A stretch of 64,000 bases of DNA from Fen-549 sp964636655 (GCA_964636655.1 CAZWTK010000005.1:16524-80523); one strand, 5' to 3'; counted from the stretch's first letter, positions 55,031 to 63,967 are shown. A program made the numbers and translations. Notes: generated from the letters alone by a model not told the origin.

Positions 55031-55141
55031 GTGGTTACCGCTCTATTCATCGTCCGTTTGGTCGAAAACTTTTATAACGAATTTCACAATAGTCCTAATA
55101 CTTGACGTAGTGTGACCCGGAACGACTCTGAAAGGCAAGCG
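55031..55141. promoter_or_regulatory. A+T-rich divergent promoter region of the regulator and kinase genes
   Basis: The most A+T-rich stretch of the window (about 55060-55110, including AACTTTTATAACGAATTTCA), between divergent starts. It probably holds promoters for both directions; exact -10 and -35 boxes cannot be fixed by eye. Confidence 0.4.
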
Positions 55142-55846
55142 ATGGATGCGATGCAGCCTCCCGAAGAGCAACTGATCAGGGACGGCCGGATGGTCGTCAT
55201 CGGCCGCCTGACTCCAGCCCTCATCCACGAGCTGAACAACTCGTTGCTCGTGTTGCTGGGAACGGCCGACCTCGAGCTTGCGATGCTGCCGCCGGAAAGC
55301 AAGGAGCGCGAACGTATGGAGACTGTGCGCGACGCCGGCGGCGAGATCCGTGACGCCGTCTCACAGCTCGCCGCCTTCACCCGGTCGCCTCTCGACGGCG
55401 AGCAGCAGCTTTCGCTGGTCGAAGTGGGCCAGTCGGCGGCGGCCTTGACCCGGCGCCTCCGCCTGCAGCGCGACATCGACTTCGAGGACCAGTACTGCGA
55501 CGACGAGCTGATCGTACGTGGCAACGAAGCGCAGCTGGTTCAAGCACTTCTTCACATGCTCATGAACGGCTTCCAGGCATCGAGCGCGGGCGGCACGGTC
55601 AGACTCGAGCTGGTGCGGGAAGGCGACCAGGCGATCGCGCTGGTCAGCGACGAAGGCCCCGGTGTTTCGCCCGAGCGGACCGAAAAAGTCTTCGAGCTGT
55701 TCGAGACGACGAGGCTCGAGCAGCAGGGCAGCGGTATCGGACTCGCCGCTGCACGTGCGATCGCACGCCGCCACGGCGGCGAGCTCGAGCTCCGTCCTGC
55801 GTCCGCGGGGGCCGTCTTCGCGCTGCGTCTGCCACTGGCCGGATAG
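55142..55846 (+). CDS. Soluble histidine kinase lacking a sensor domain
   Basis: 234 residues from ATG 55142, set by AAAGG 9 bases upstream; GTG 55112 is less likely. It is only a kinase core: the H-box H29 in ALIHELNNSLLVLLG (NtrB/HisKA-like), then the ATPase with MLMNGFQASSAGG (N box), SDEGPGVSPE (G1) and GSGIGLAAARAIARRHGG (G2). No sensor, PAS, or membrane part. Its input must come from another protein, perhaps the coiled-coil protein encoded next. The nearby divergent LuxR-type regulator is the likely partner. Confidence 0.9.
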   Translation: MDAMQPPEEQLIRDGRMVVIGRLTPALIHELNNSLLVLLGTADLELAMLPPESKERERMETVRDAGGEIRDAVSQLAAFTRSPLDGEQQLSLVEVGQSAAALTRRLRLQRDIDFEDQYCDDELIVRGNEAQLVQALLHMLMNGFQASSAGGTVRLELVREGDQAIALVSDEGPGVSPERTEKVFELFETTRLEQQGSGIGLAAARAIARRHGGELELRPASAGAVFALRLPLAG

Positions 55847-55983
55847 CCCGGGCGGCCCGAAGGGTCGTTCAAGCCTCGATTACCGCTTCCCAACCCGTAA
55901 TTGGGCGCATTTTTCCTCTTACGGGGGATGTGCGCCACCCGTCCTGTGGACGATGCTTCAAGCGAGGGTTGGGGAGCCGTGCA

Positions 55984-57396
55984 ATGTCAGCTGGAAAAGC
56001 GACCGAAGTAACAGCCGAAAAGGGTTTCGGCACCGGTTTGCGGGCGCAGCTCGCACTTCGGCGGCCGAACGAGGAGGCGCCCGGCGCCGGGCTACCCGGC
56101 GCGGTAGCCGAGACGCTCGCGCAGCTCGAGGGGCAGAGTGTCGACTCGGCCGTGGTCGAGCAGCTGCGGGCGGAGCTCGAGGCGTCCTTCGCGCGCGAGC
56201 AGGCGCTGCAAAACGCCCTCGCCAAGCTCGAGCCAAAGTCCACGCGGGACGACAGCGCGAGCGGCGACGAGCTGCGTGCCATAGAGATTGCTCTGCAGGA
56301 CAAGGAGCGAGAGCTCGCCCATGAGCGCGAGCAGATGGCCGAGGAGCGAGCGCTGCTGGGCGGCCTCGAAGCCGAGCTGGCGCAAGCCAAGGTGCGCTCC
56401 GACGAGCTCGAGAAGCAGATCGAAGCGAAGGTGACGCAGCTCAAGCAGGCCGACCACGATCGCAAGCGGCTCGAGCGAGAGCTGCGCGTGCGCGAGGCCG
56501 ACGTCGTCGCCGGCGACAAGGGCCTGGCCGCTCACAAGCGGGAGCTCGAGCGGCGTGAGCGAGCGCTGGAGAAAGATCTCATCCGGCTCGGAGAACGTGA
56601 GGAGGAGCTGGACACGCACGGCATCGAGCTGGCGGCTCAAGAGCGCGCACTCGCGTTGGCGATCGACCAGATCGCCGAGAAAAGCGACAGTCTGCGCGAC
56701 CTGGAGATCTCGCTCGATACGCGCAGCGAGGAGCTCGGCGAGTTGCAGGCCACCGTCCAGGCCGACATCAAGCGAATCGAGAAGGCGACGGGCGGCGATC
56801 TCGAGCGACTGAGCGAGCTAACCGCGGCGCTGGACGCGCTGGAAGAGCGCGAGAGCGCCGTCGAGGAGCGAGAAAGCGAGATCGCCAGGCAGTCCGACCG
56901 GGTCCGTCGCAAGCTCGCCGAAGTCGATCGGCGCTGTGACGCGGCGGCAAGCCTGGAAAAGGATCTAGGCCGGCGCGAGCGTGACCTCGACGAGCGCGAG
57001 CGCGATGTCGAGGGCACCAACAAGGTGATCGAGGAACGGCTGCGCAGGATCGAGCGCAAGGAGCGCCGAGCCGAGCAGATCGAAGCCAGTTACACGGAGA
57101 AGCTTGCCGATCTGGAGCAGCGCGAGTCCGAGGCCGACGCGAGAGAGCGCCGGGCAGCCTCGATCGAAGCAGAGTCTGAGTTGCACGAGCAGCGGCTGGA
57201 GCGACGCGAGCGCCTGGTGGAAGAGGCCGAGAAGCGGCTGACCCAGAAAGAGCAAGATCTGCAGGGCTGGGTCGGCCAGTTGCAGAGCGACCTCGGCGAC
57301 CGCGAGGGCGACTGGTGGGCGAAGCAGCTCGGGCAAGCAGAGGGCAAGAAGGCGTCAAAGGAATCAGCGAGCGGAAGACTGCGGGCCATCAAATAG
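55984..57396 (+). CDS. Long coiled-coil protein
   Basis: 470 residues from ATG 55984, preceded by GGGGAG. After about 60 ordinary residues it is almost entirely coiled coil, very rich in Glu, Arg, Lys and Leu, with repeated ERRERxLE, EERExE and RERDLDERERDVE units and few helix breakers. The tail ends in basic residues (GRLRAIK). No known domain, no signal peptide. It resembles filament- or scaffold-forming proteins but no family is recognised. It follows the sensorless kinase gene on the same strand. Confidence 0.83.
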   Translation: MSAGKATEVTAEKGFGTGLRAQLALRRPNEEAPGAGLPGAVAETLAQLEGQSVDSAVVEQLRAELEASFAREQALQNALAKLEPKSTRDDSASGDELRAIEIALQDKERELAHEREQMAEERALLGGLEAELAQAKVRSDELEKQIEAKVTQLKQADHDRKRLERELRVREADVVAGDKGLAAHKRELERRERALEKDLIRLGEREEELDTHGIELAAQERALALAIDQIAEKSDSLRDLEISLDTRSEELGELQATVQADIKRIEKATGGDLERLSELTAALDALEERESAVEERESEIARQSDRVRRKLAEVDRRCDAAASLEKDLGRRERDLDERERDVEGTNKVIEERLRRIERKERRAEQIEASYTEKLADLEQRESEADARERRAASIEAESELHEQRLERRERLVEEAEKRLTQKEQDLQGWVGQLQSDLGDREGDWWAKQLGQAEGKKASKESASGRLRAIK

Positions 57397-57417
57397 AAAG
57401 GCAGTGGGGGGAGAACG

Positions 57418-57846
57418 ATGGACGCATGGAGTGACGAAGGCAGGGTGTATCTCCTGGACAATGAGCCCGGACCGGCGCTGGGCCTGACGCACGAGAATGA
57501 AACGGCGCGCGAACGAGCCGAGTTGGACCAGAGAATGGTGCTGATCGACGCCGTCTCGATGTTGCTCGAGCGAAGCCGCTTCGAGGCCGCTACGGCTCTG
57601 CACGCCTGTGAGATCGAGCTTCAGGTCGCCGACGCTCCTCCCTACGCCGACGCTCCTGTCTGGGTCGTTCTGAAGGCGCCGGCCGAGCTCGTATTCACGC
57701 TCGGAAACCTCGACCGGGATGTGGCCTGGTTCGTGCGCGAAGCGATCTCAGAGGCTCTGCCGAACGGCTACCAGGCCTCGGAGTTCTACGTACAGGCCCT
57801 TCTCAACCCGTCGCCCTACGGCGACGAAGGGTTGGCAGCCGCCTGA
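57418..57846 (+). CDS. Unknown protein downstream of the coiled-coil gene
   Basis: 142 residues; a very strong ribosome site GGGGGGAG precedes the ATG. No family recognised. The N-terminal part is acidic and helical (ERAELDQRMVLIDAVSMLLE), followed by CEIELQVADAPPYADAPVWV and NLDRDVAWFVREAISEAL. It starts 21 bases after the coiled-coil gene, so they are co-transcribed and may act together. Confidence 0.75.
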   Translation: MDAWSDEGRVYLLDNEPGPALGLTHENETARERAELDQRMVLIDAVSMLLERSRFEAATALHACEIELQVADAPPYADAPVWVVLKAPAELVFTLGNLDRDVAWFVREAISEALPNGYQASEFYVQALLNPSPYGDEGLAAA

Positions 57847-58039
57847 CGAGCAATCGCGCGTTCGCGATCCGGTAGAGACGGTCCGCTTCCCGAAAGGGGC
57901 GGTTTCGCGAACATAACCGTGCACCGACTACACGGGCGAGAATCTGCAGTCGCTCTCGCACGAAAGCAACCGGTGCGGGTTGCGTGGTCGACCCGACGCG
58001 GCGGCGTAAGTTTTACGCCCGGTCGGGTATGAGTAAACC
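57847..58039. other. 193-base spacer with a palindrome before the epimerase gene
   Basis: A GGCGTAA-GTT-TTACGCC palindrome (58003-58019) stands 20 bases before the epimerase GTG and just before a TATGAG box (58028-58033) that ends 6 bases before it. The palindrome could be an operator. Confidence 0.4.
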
Positions 58040-58954
58040 GTGCACAAGAACGTGATCGTCGGGGCCGGCCTGGTCGGATCGACCACGGCGAGCCTCCTGG
58101 CCGAAGAGGGCCTGAGCGTCTTGCTCGTCTCGCGATCGGGATCGGGCCCGGATCATCCGAACATCGAAGTGGTCGCGGCCGATGCAGCCGACCGGGCGAC
58201 CATGCTGCGCCTATCGGTCGGGGCGGACGCCGTCTTCAACTGCGCCAACCCCGCCTACCACCGCTGGCCGACCGACTGGCCGCCGATCGCCTCCTCGCTC
58301 CTCCAGGCCGCAAAAGAGTGCGGCGCGGTACTCGTGACCATGAGCAATCTCTACGCATACGGGCCGCTCGACCACCCGATCAGCGAAAGCGACAAGCTGG
58401 CCTCGACGGGCGTGAAGGGACGGGTGCGGGCGCGGATGTGGGAAGAGGCAAAGGCCGCCCACGACTCCGAGCAGGTGCGCGCCACAGAGGCCCGCGCGTC
58501 CGATTTCTTCGGCCCCGGCGAGACCGGTAGTCACTTCGGGCGGATGATTCCGCGCCTGCTCGCCGGTAAGACGGTGCGCGTGATGGGTAATCCGGACGCT
58601 CCACACAGCTGGACCTACGTGCCCGACGTCGCGCGCACACTCGTGATGCTCGCCCGCGACGACAGGTCCTGGGGACGCGCCTGGCACGTGCCCACGAACC
58701 CACCGCTCTCGCAGCGCGAGGCCGCCACGGCGCTGGCCGAGCTGGCCGGACTGCCCGCCCCGCGGGTGAGTGGGATCCCCGGCTGGGTGATACGAGTCGC
58801 CGGCGTCGCATCCCCGATGCTGCGCGAGCTGAACGAGGTCGCCTATCAGTTCGAGCGCCCGTTCGTGCTCGACTCCTCTGCGATCACGCAGACGTTCGGG
58901 CTCGAGCCCACGCCGATGAGCGAGGCGCTCAGCGCAACGCTCGCCTCTTTTTAG
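58040..58954 (+). CDS. NAD-dependent epimerase/reductase-family SDR
   Basis: 304 residues from GTG. The NAD loop reads GAGLVGSTTASLL, but the catalytic Tyr-x3-Lys is not in its normal form: the corresponding segment is SNLYAYGPLD followed by RARMWEEAKAAH. FNCANPAYHRW, ASDFFGPGE and SWTYVPDVARTLV fit atypical or extended SDRs that bind a nucleotide sugar or isoprenoid. Reaction unknown. Repeat copy C follows directly. Confidence 0.8.
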   Translation: MHKNVIVGAGLVGSTTASLLAEEGLSVLLVSRSGSGPDHPNIEVVAADAADRATMLRLSVGADAVFNCANPAYHRWPTDWPPIASSLLQAAKECGAVLVTMSNLYAYGPLDHPISESDKLASTGVKGRVRARMWEEAKAAHDSEQVRATEARASDFFGPGETGSHFGRMIPRLLAGKTVRVMGNPDAPHSWTYVPDVARTLVMLARDDRSWGRAWHVPTNPPLSQREAATALAELAGLPAPRVSGIPGWVIRVAGVASPMLRELNEVAYQFERPFVLDSSAITQTFGLEPTPMSEALSATLASF

Positions 58955-59064
58955 CGCCGGGAAGTCCGCTCGCTTCGCGGGCGTGACGGTTTTCGGCGGC
59001 AAGGAGCAAAGGAGGCCAAGGGACGACGTCTGTGGGCCGCGCTCGCCGTGTCGGTCGCGACGGC
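58955..59064 (+). repeat. Two-hairpin dispersed repeat, copy C (3' of the epimerase gene)
   Basis: Begins one base after the epimerase stop. Hairpin 1 is degenerate (GGGAAGTCCGCTCGC, then GGTTTTCGGCGGC) with an inner CGCTCGC/GCGGGCG stem; hairpin 2 is GGGCCGCGCTCGCCGTGTCG and following bases (59034-59064). It has the same order and orientation relative to the gene as copies A and D. It extends towards the end of the converging LigD-type gene. Confidence 0.65.
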
Positions 59065-59084
59065 CGAGGAAACGGCACCGTTCC

Positions 59085-59651
59085 TCAGGCGCCGGCGGCC
59101 GAGCCGGCTCGGATCTCCTCCATGCTCCGGCCCGAACGAACGGAGCGGTCCTTCTCCGTCACGTCGTCGGTAGAGGCGAAGCTGTCGCGCTTCTTCACCA
59201 GCAGCCAGGTCTTGTCCCCGGCGCGAGCGAAGCGGATCAGTGCGAACTCGCCCTTGAGCTTCTGGCCGTCGAGGGTGAAGGCGAACTGCCCTCGCTCGAG
59301 TCCCGCGCGGAAGGCGGCCTGGCATTCTTCCCGCTCGGTCTGATTGAGCGCGACGAAGACTCCCTCGTCCCAGATCATCACGGTGCCAGAGCCGTAACCC
59401 TCCGGCAGCACGCCCTCGAACTCGCGGTAGTCGAATGGATGGTCGTCGACCATCATCGCCAGGCGTTTGTCGCCCGGGTCGAGCGAGGGCCCCTTGGGAA
59501 TCGCCCAGCTCTTGAGCACCCCGTCCAGCTCGAGCCGGAAGTCGTAGTGCAGACGCGAGGCCTGGTGCTTCTGGATGACGAAACGGAGCGGCTCGCGCGA
59601 GAGCTCCTGCTCGATTTCCAGCTCAGCGGCCTGTGCGGAGTTGCCTCTCAT
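59085..59651 (-). CDS. Stand-alone LigD-type 3'-phosphoesterase domain
   Basis: 188 residues. RFVIQKHQASRLHYDFRLELDG carries the Mn-site residues H29, H35 and D37 of the LigD phosphoesterase; PSLDPGDKRLAMMVDDHPFDY and FEGVLPEGYGSGTVMIWDEG are also typical. In full LigD this domain trims 3'-phosphates at DNA breaks and is fused to polymerase and ligase; here it is free-standing, without either nearby. Confidence 0.92.
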   Translation of the reverse strand: MRGNSAQAAELEIEQELSREPLRFVIQKHQASRLHYDFRLELDGVLKSWAIPKGPSLDPGDKRLAMMVDDHPFDYREFEGVLPEGYGSGTVMIWDEGVFVALNQTEREECQAAFRAGLERGQFAFTLDGQKLKGEFALIRFARAGDKTWLLVKKRDSFASTDDVTEKDRSVRSGRSMEEIRAGSAAGA

Positions 59652-59740
59652 CGGATGCGCCTTCCGTAATTCTGCCGGGGCTTGCTATTCACCTCCTACC
59701 CGCGCCGAAAGTCGCGTAGCGGTGAATTGATACGGTCGAG

Positions 59741-60496
59741 GTGGGTTTTCCCATGGGCCTGCTGATCCTGATCTGCGTGGTCGCGCTGCTCGTTCAGCTC
59801 GAGCGCTCGCCTCGCTGGCCGCGGCTCGATCCCTGGCGCGCGCGCTGGCGCCCCTGGGAGCGGCGGATCGCCGGCTACATCCGCTCCGCTCCGTTCACTT
59901 ACGTCTTCCTCTTCGTCCTGGTGATCACGACCTGGGTCTACCAGACCTCGCGCCCGTCGGTCGCCCGCAGTCTGCTGCTCGAGCGAAGTACGAATCTGCA
60001 TCAGCTGGGTCAAGACCCGATGCGAGTGCTGGTTGCGAGCGCGTTCTGGCTCTCGAGCAGCTGGGAGCTCCTCGTCTGGCTCGTCCTCTTCTCGCTCGTG
60101 CTGGCGCCGGTCGAGCGCTGGATCGGTAGCGCCCGCACCGCGCTGGTCTTCGCTCTGGGGCACGCCGGGGCCAGTCTGCTCACCGCCGCCGGGCTCTGGC
60201 TGGCGATCCGCTACGAGGTGATCGGGACCTATATCGAGCACGCTATCGACGTCGGCGTCAGCTACGGCTTCTTCGCCGTCGCGGCGGTGCCGGCCTGGCG
60301 CCTATCCGGTCGCCTGCGCGCGCTCTATCTTGCCGTTTTAATCGGTTACCTCGGGATCGCCGCAAGCGTGATCCACGGCTTCACCGATTTCGGCCACCTG
60401 GCCGCGTTCGCGATCGGCCTTGCGTTGGCACCGCTTGTTATCCGGGGGCGAGTGCGTCCCGAAGCGGCCGCCTCGCCGCAATCGCCTTCGCTCTAA
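59741..60496 (+). CDS. Rhomboid-like intramembrane protein
   Basis: 251 residues from GTG 59741 (ATG 59753 is possible), with about six to seven membrane segments. FALGHAGASLLTAAG, GVSYGFFAVAAVPAW with S174 in a GxSxG-like context, and FGHLAAFAIGL with H219 correspond to the rhomboid serine-histidine dyad in order. The sequence is divergent from active rhomboid proteases, so activity is plausible but unproven. A TGATAC box lies 7 bases before the GTG. Confidence 0.75.
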   Translation: MGFPMGLLILICVVALLVQLERSPRWPRLDPWRARWRPWERRIAGYIRSAPFTYVFLFVLVITTWVYQTSRPSVARSLLLERSTNLHQLGQDPMRVLVASAFWLSSSWELLVWLVLFSLVLAPVERWIGSARTALVFALGHAGASLLTAAGLWLAIRYEVIGTYIEHAIDVGVSYGFFAVAAVPAWRLSGRLRALYLAVLIGYLGIAASVIHGFTDFGHLAAFAIGLALAPLVIRGRVRPEAAASPQSPSL

Positions 60497-60513
60497 CTAC
60501 GATTGACTCGGCC

Positions 60514-61050
60514 ATGAGCGAGCCGATAGATACGAACGCCTCGACTGTGATGTCGCTCTTGGCCGCCGACGGTCCGGTCGAGGGTCTTGCGGACAGGCTG
60601 ATGCTCTTTGGACGCTTCGTCGGCGCCTGGGACGTGACGTCCACGAGCTTCCGGCCCGATGGAACGCGGCGCGAACAGCTCGGCGAGTGGCACTTTGCCT
60701 GGGTGCTGGGCGGCCGCGCCGTTCAGGACGTGCTGTTCGAGAAAGAGTCGCCCGAGCGCTGCGGTACGACCATCCGAGCCTACGACGACCACTCGGACAG
60801 CTGGTCCGTAAGCTGGGTGGGGCCGGTCTGGCACGAGTTCTTCCATCTCGTCGCGCGGGCGGTCGGCGACCGGATCGTGCTCGAGGGCGCCGGAACCGAC
60901 CCGAGCCGCCGCGTGCGCTGGAGCTTCAACGAGATCACGGACGACTCGTTCCTCTGGCGCGGCGAGGCCTCGCTCGACGAGGGCGAGACCTGGATGCTGG
61001 AACAGGAGATCCGAGCTAGACGCCGGGAAGCGAGCCGCCGCTCTATCTAG
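60514..61050 (+). CDS. Unknown protein, DUF1579-like beta-barrel
   Basis: 178 residues. The core GRFVGAWDVTSTSFRPDGTRRE, GEWHFAWVLGGRAVQDVLFE and the alternating strand pattern to the end suggest a small beta-barrel of the DUF1579/lipocalin-like type; assignment is tentative. The start is 17 bases after the rhomboid-like gene; they probably form a pair. Confidence 0.72.
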   Translation: MSEPIDTNASTVMSLLAADGPVEGLADRLMLFGRFVGAWDVTSTSFRPDGTRREQLGEWHFAWVLGGRAVQDVLFEKESPERCGTTIRAYDDHSDSWSVSWVGPVWHEFFHLVARAVGDRIVLEGAGTDPSRRVRWSFNEITDDSFLWRGEASLDEGETWMLEQEIRARRREASRRSI

Positions 61051-61089
61051 CCCGTAGTTCTCTAGCTTTTTTGTCGATCATCAAGACTC

Positions 61090-61196
61090 GCCGCCGCGAC
61101 CGACCTGCGCGGGCGCGGCTCCCCGAACGTTATCCCCAACCGCTTCTCTTCCCGACGAAAGTCGTCATGCCGCCGAAGACGGCGGACTTTCGTCGG
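61090..61196 (-). repeat. Two-hairpin dispersed repeat, copy D (3' of tadC)
   Basis: On the minus strand, starting one base after the tadC stop. Hairpin 1: CCGACGAAAGTC with GACTTTCGTCGG (61152-61163 and 61185-61196), perfect 12-base-pair stem with an inner CCGCC/GGCGG stem. Hairpin 2: GAGCCGCGCCCG ... GTCGGTCGCGGCGGC (61090-61121). It lies between converging genes and may also act as a two-way terminator. Confidence 0.8.
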
Positions 61197-61197
61197 C

Positions 61198-62100
61198 TCA
61201 AAAGCTCAAAACCTTCTGCAGCTGCAGCAGCGCCGGCCCGAGGATGACCACGAACATGGCCGGGAAGATGAACAGCACGGTCGGGAAGAGCATCTTGATC
61301 GGCGCCTTGGCGGCCTTTTCCTCGGCGGCGGCCTGGCGCTTGAGGCGGCTGTCGGTGGCCTGCACGCGCAGGATGCGACCGAGCGAGATACCAAGCTGGT
61401 CGGCCTGGATGAGCGAGCGGACGAAAGCCGAGATCTCGCGCGTATCCAGGCGTTGAGCGAGCTTCTTGAGCGCCTCGAGACGGCTCGAGCCGATACGCAT
61501 CTCGCCCAGCATCAACTCGAGCTCCTCGACCAGAGGCCCCTCCATGTGCTCGGTCAGCTTGCTGATCGCCGCGTCAAAGGAGAGACCGGCCTCGACCGAG
61601 ACCGCCAGTAGGTCGAGCGAGTCGGGAAGCTGGGCGGCCGCGCCCTCGCGGCGGCGGCGGGCGCGCCCGTTGACGACGTATCCGGGAGCGACGTAGCCGA
61701 GCACTCCGAGGCAGACGGGGAAGAGCACGAGCGAGGAGCCGCCGCCGAGTCCGCCGAGCAGCAGCCCGAGTAGAAGCCCGCCGCCACCGCAGAGACCTTT
61801 TGTGGCCAGAAACGCGTCCGGCGAGACACCGCGCATACCGGCGCCTTGGAGCGTCCATTGCAGTGTCTCGAGCGAGGTGCGCCGGTTCAGCTTCATCATC
61901 GTCCGGGCGGTACTCGCCAGCAGAGGCTTGAGCGCTCGCTTGCTGAAGCTCTCGTCCTCCTTCGTCGCCAGCGGTCGCGAGCGACCGTAGCGCGAGGCTC
62001 GGGCCAGCACGTCCCTACGCTCGCGCGCCGGCTGGCTGGCCAGCTCGACGACGAAGAAGGCGGCGAGTCCAAGTGCGGCGGCGGCTAGTACGAGCAGCAT
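61198..62100 (-). CDS. tadC: TadC-type type II/IV secretion F protein
   Basis: 300 residues from ATG 62100; the frame is open to 62166 but overlaps the upstream gene. Inner-membrane platform protein of a Tad-type pilus: an N-terminal helix, a pair of central helices with a Gly-rich loop (GLCGGGGLLLGLLLGGLGGG), the T2SSF cytoplasmic domain (LPDSLDLLAVSVEAGLSFDAAI ... LIQADQLGISLGRIL) and a C-terminal helix. Starts 4 bases after the VWA-TadB stop. Copy D of the repeat follows. Confidence 0.9.
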   Translation of the reverse strand: MLLVLAAAALGLAAFFVVELASQPARERRDVLARASRYGRSRPLATKEDESFSKRALKPLLASTARTMMKLNRRTSLETLQWTLQGAGMRGVSPDAFLATKGLCGGGGLLLGLLLGGLGGGSSLVLFPVCLGVLGYVAPGYVVNGRARRRREGAAAQLPDSLDLLAVSVEAGLSFDAAISKLTEHMEGPLVEELELMLGEMRIGSSRLEALKKLAQRLDTREISAFVRSLIQADQLGISLGRILRVQATDSRLKRQAAAEEKAAKAPIKMLFPTVLFIFPAMFVVILGPALLQLQKVLSF

Positions 62101-62104
62101 CTTC

Positions 62105-63967
62105 TTACCCCTTGAAGGAGACGATTTTCCTGAGTATGAGCGAGCCGATCCCGATCGACACCACACCGAGCCCGACCATTGTCTTGCCCACGCCCGTATG
62201 CCAGAGCGGAGACATGTAGGTCGAGTTGAGCAGCGTCAGCACGGCGGCGAGGAAGAACGGCAGGCCCACGAGCACGTAGGCGGACATTCGCCCCATCGCC
62301 GTCAGCGAACGCACTTTGCGCGCGAACTGCTGCCGCTGGCGCACGGTGTCTGCGACCATGTCGAAGAGCTGGGCCAGCGAGCCTCCGACCTGCCTCTGAA
62401 TGGTCACGGCCGTGATCGCGAAGTCGAAGTTCTCCGAGCCGAGCCGCTCGCTCATCTCCTTGAGCGCCTCGTCCATCGGGCGCCCCAGCGAAGACTGCGT
62501 CAGCACGCGCCGGAACTCGCCCGAGGCCGGCTCCTGCCCCTCGTCCATCGCGGCCTTCAGGCCCTGCTTGAAGCTGTGACCAGCCTTTAGCGACGCGGCC
62601 ATTGTGGCGAGCAGATCGGGAAGTTGCGCCTCGAAGGCGGCGAGACGTCGGCGCACCCTGAGCCAGACGAAGCCGTAAGGAACGGCGCCGCCGACGAGCA
62701 TGGCGACGAGAACCGCGAAAGCGCCGGCGCCGGCCAGCGAGACGACCAGGCCGAATCCGATGCCCAGGCCGAGCATCGCCCAGACGAGCTCGACCGTCTT
62801 GAGCGGCATGTCGGCGCGCTCGAGCATCCGCGTCAACCGCCGCCAGACGTTCAGACTGCCGAATACGCTCTCGGTGGCGCTGAAGACCGCGGCGACCGCG
62901 CTCAGGCGCTCGCGCGCTCCCACTGCCTTCTTGCTCGTTCCGGCGCCGACGTGCGGCGCCAGCCGCGCCTGCACCCAGGAGCCCTTTCGAGCCGTGACGA
63001 GATTGGCGATCACGGCCAAGCCGAGCCCGGTGACGATCAACGCGATCAGGATCGTGCCCGCAATAGAGAACAGGAACGACGGCAGGAAGGTGTGTGCACT
63101 CGTCGATTCAGCGCTTGCGGCGCGCAGCCGCGTGCTTGCCGAGCCGGCGCCCACGAGCGAGGCCTGCAGCGACACTCGCTCGCCGGGCCTGGCGGCGGTG
63201 ATGTAGGAGACACGCCAGCTTCGGCTCAATTCGGAGGCGATGGCGGCGTAGATCGCGCTCAGGCGAGCGCTCGAGCTGGCGAGCACGTAGCGCCCGCCGG
63301 TCTCGCGAGCCAGCGCCTCGAGCGGTGCCGGGTCGAACTGCGACCCCTTGATGCCCACGGCGTACACAACCGCACCCGCCTTGTGCGCGGCGATCACGGC
63401 GTCGTCGAGCGTGGTACCCGAGCCGACGTTCTTGCCGTCGGTGAGGAGCACGATCACCCGACCCGCCAGCGGGTCGGAACGGAGAGAGTGCGCGGCCTGC
63501 ACGACGGCGTCGTAGAGAGCGGTCCCGGCGCGTGCGTCCACCTGCATCGCCGCCAGGCCCGTGACGAGATCGCCGGTGGACGACGACAGCGCCGACTGCT
63601 CGTTTGCCTTATCACCGAAGGCGATCAGGCCGAGCCGGTCACCCGCAGCCTTGATGTCTACGAACGATCTTGCCGCCGCCACCGCATCCGAAAGCGAGCC
63701 GCCTCTCATCGACTGCGAACGATCGAGCGCCAGCACAACCGCCTTCGCCCGGCCCAGATTCTGTGCCTCGAGGCCGGTCACCACTCGCCCGTTCTCGGCC
63801 AGCGCCGGCTTGGTCGCCACCGGCTGCGAGGAAACGACCGTCAGCCGCACGACCGGGTAGCCGCTCGTATCCAGGCCCCTGATCTCGACGCTCGCGCCGG
63901 CCGCCGGTACCAGAGCCAGCGCCGCTACGAGTGCCGTGACGAGCATCGCCCCGACCTTGCTCATCAC
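62105..63967 (-). CDS. VWA-domain and TadB-type secretion F-protein fusion
   Basis: 620 residues. A cleavable signal-like N terminus (MMSKVGAMLVTALVAALALV) precedes a von Willebrand A domain (about 75-260) with its MIDAS motif DRSQS at 82-86, AGTALYDAV and LLTDGKNVG. A membrane helix (about 293-315) leads to a TadB-type platform domain (about 380-600: LPDLLATMAASLKAGHSFKQGL, AITAVTIQRQVGGSLAQLFDMVADTVR). So an external metal-dependent adhesion domain is joined to the pilus platform. No other Tad gene is visible inside the window; they would lie to the right. Confidence 0.92.
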   Translation of the reverse strand: MMSKVGAMLVTALVAALALVPAAGASVEIRGLDTSGYPVVRLTVVSSQPVATKPALAENGRVVTGLEAQNLGRAKAVVLALDRSQSMRGGSLSDAVAAARSFVDIKAAGDRLGLIAFGDKANEQSALSSSTGDLVTGLAAMQVDARAGTALYDAVVQAAHSLRSDPLAGRVIVLLTDGKNVGSGTTLDDAVIAAHKAGAVVYAVGIKGSQFDPAPLEALARETGGRYVLASSSARLSAIYAAIASELSRSWRVSYITAARPGERVSLQASLVGAGSASTRLRAASAESTSAHTFLPSFLFSIAGTILIALIVTGLGLAVIANLVTARKGSWVQARLAPHVGAGTSKKAVGARERLSAVAAVFSATESVFGSLNVWRRLTRMLERADMPLKTVELVWAMLGLGIGFGLVVSLAGAGAFAVLVAMLVGGAVPYGFVWLRVRRRLAAFEAQLPDLLATMAASLKAGHSFKQGLKAAMDEGQEPASGEFRRVLTQSSLGRPMDEALKEMSERLGSENFDFAITAVTIQRQVGGSLAQLFDMVADTVRQRQQFARKVRSLTAMGRMSAYVLVGLPFFLAAVLTLLNSTYMSPLWHTGVGKTMVGLGVVSIGIGSLILRKIVSFKG

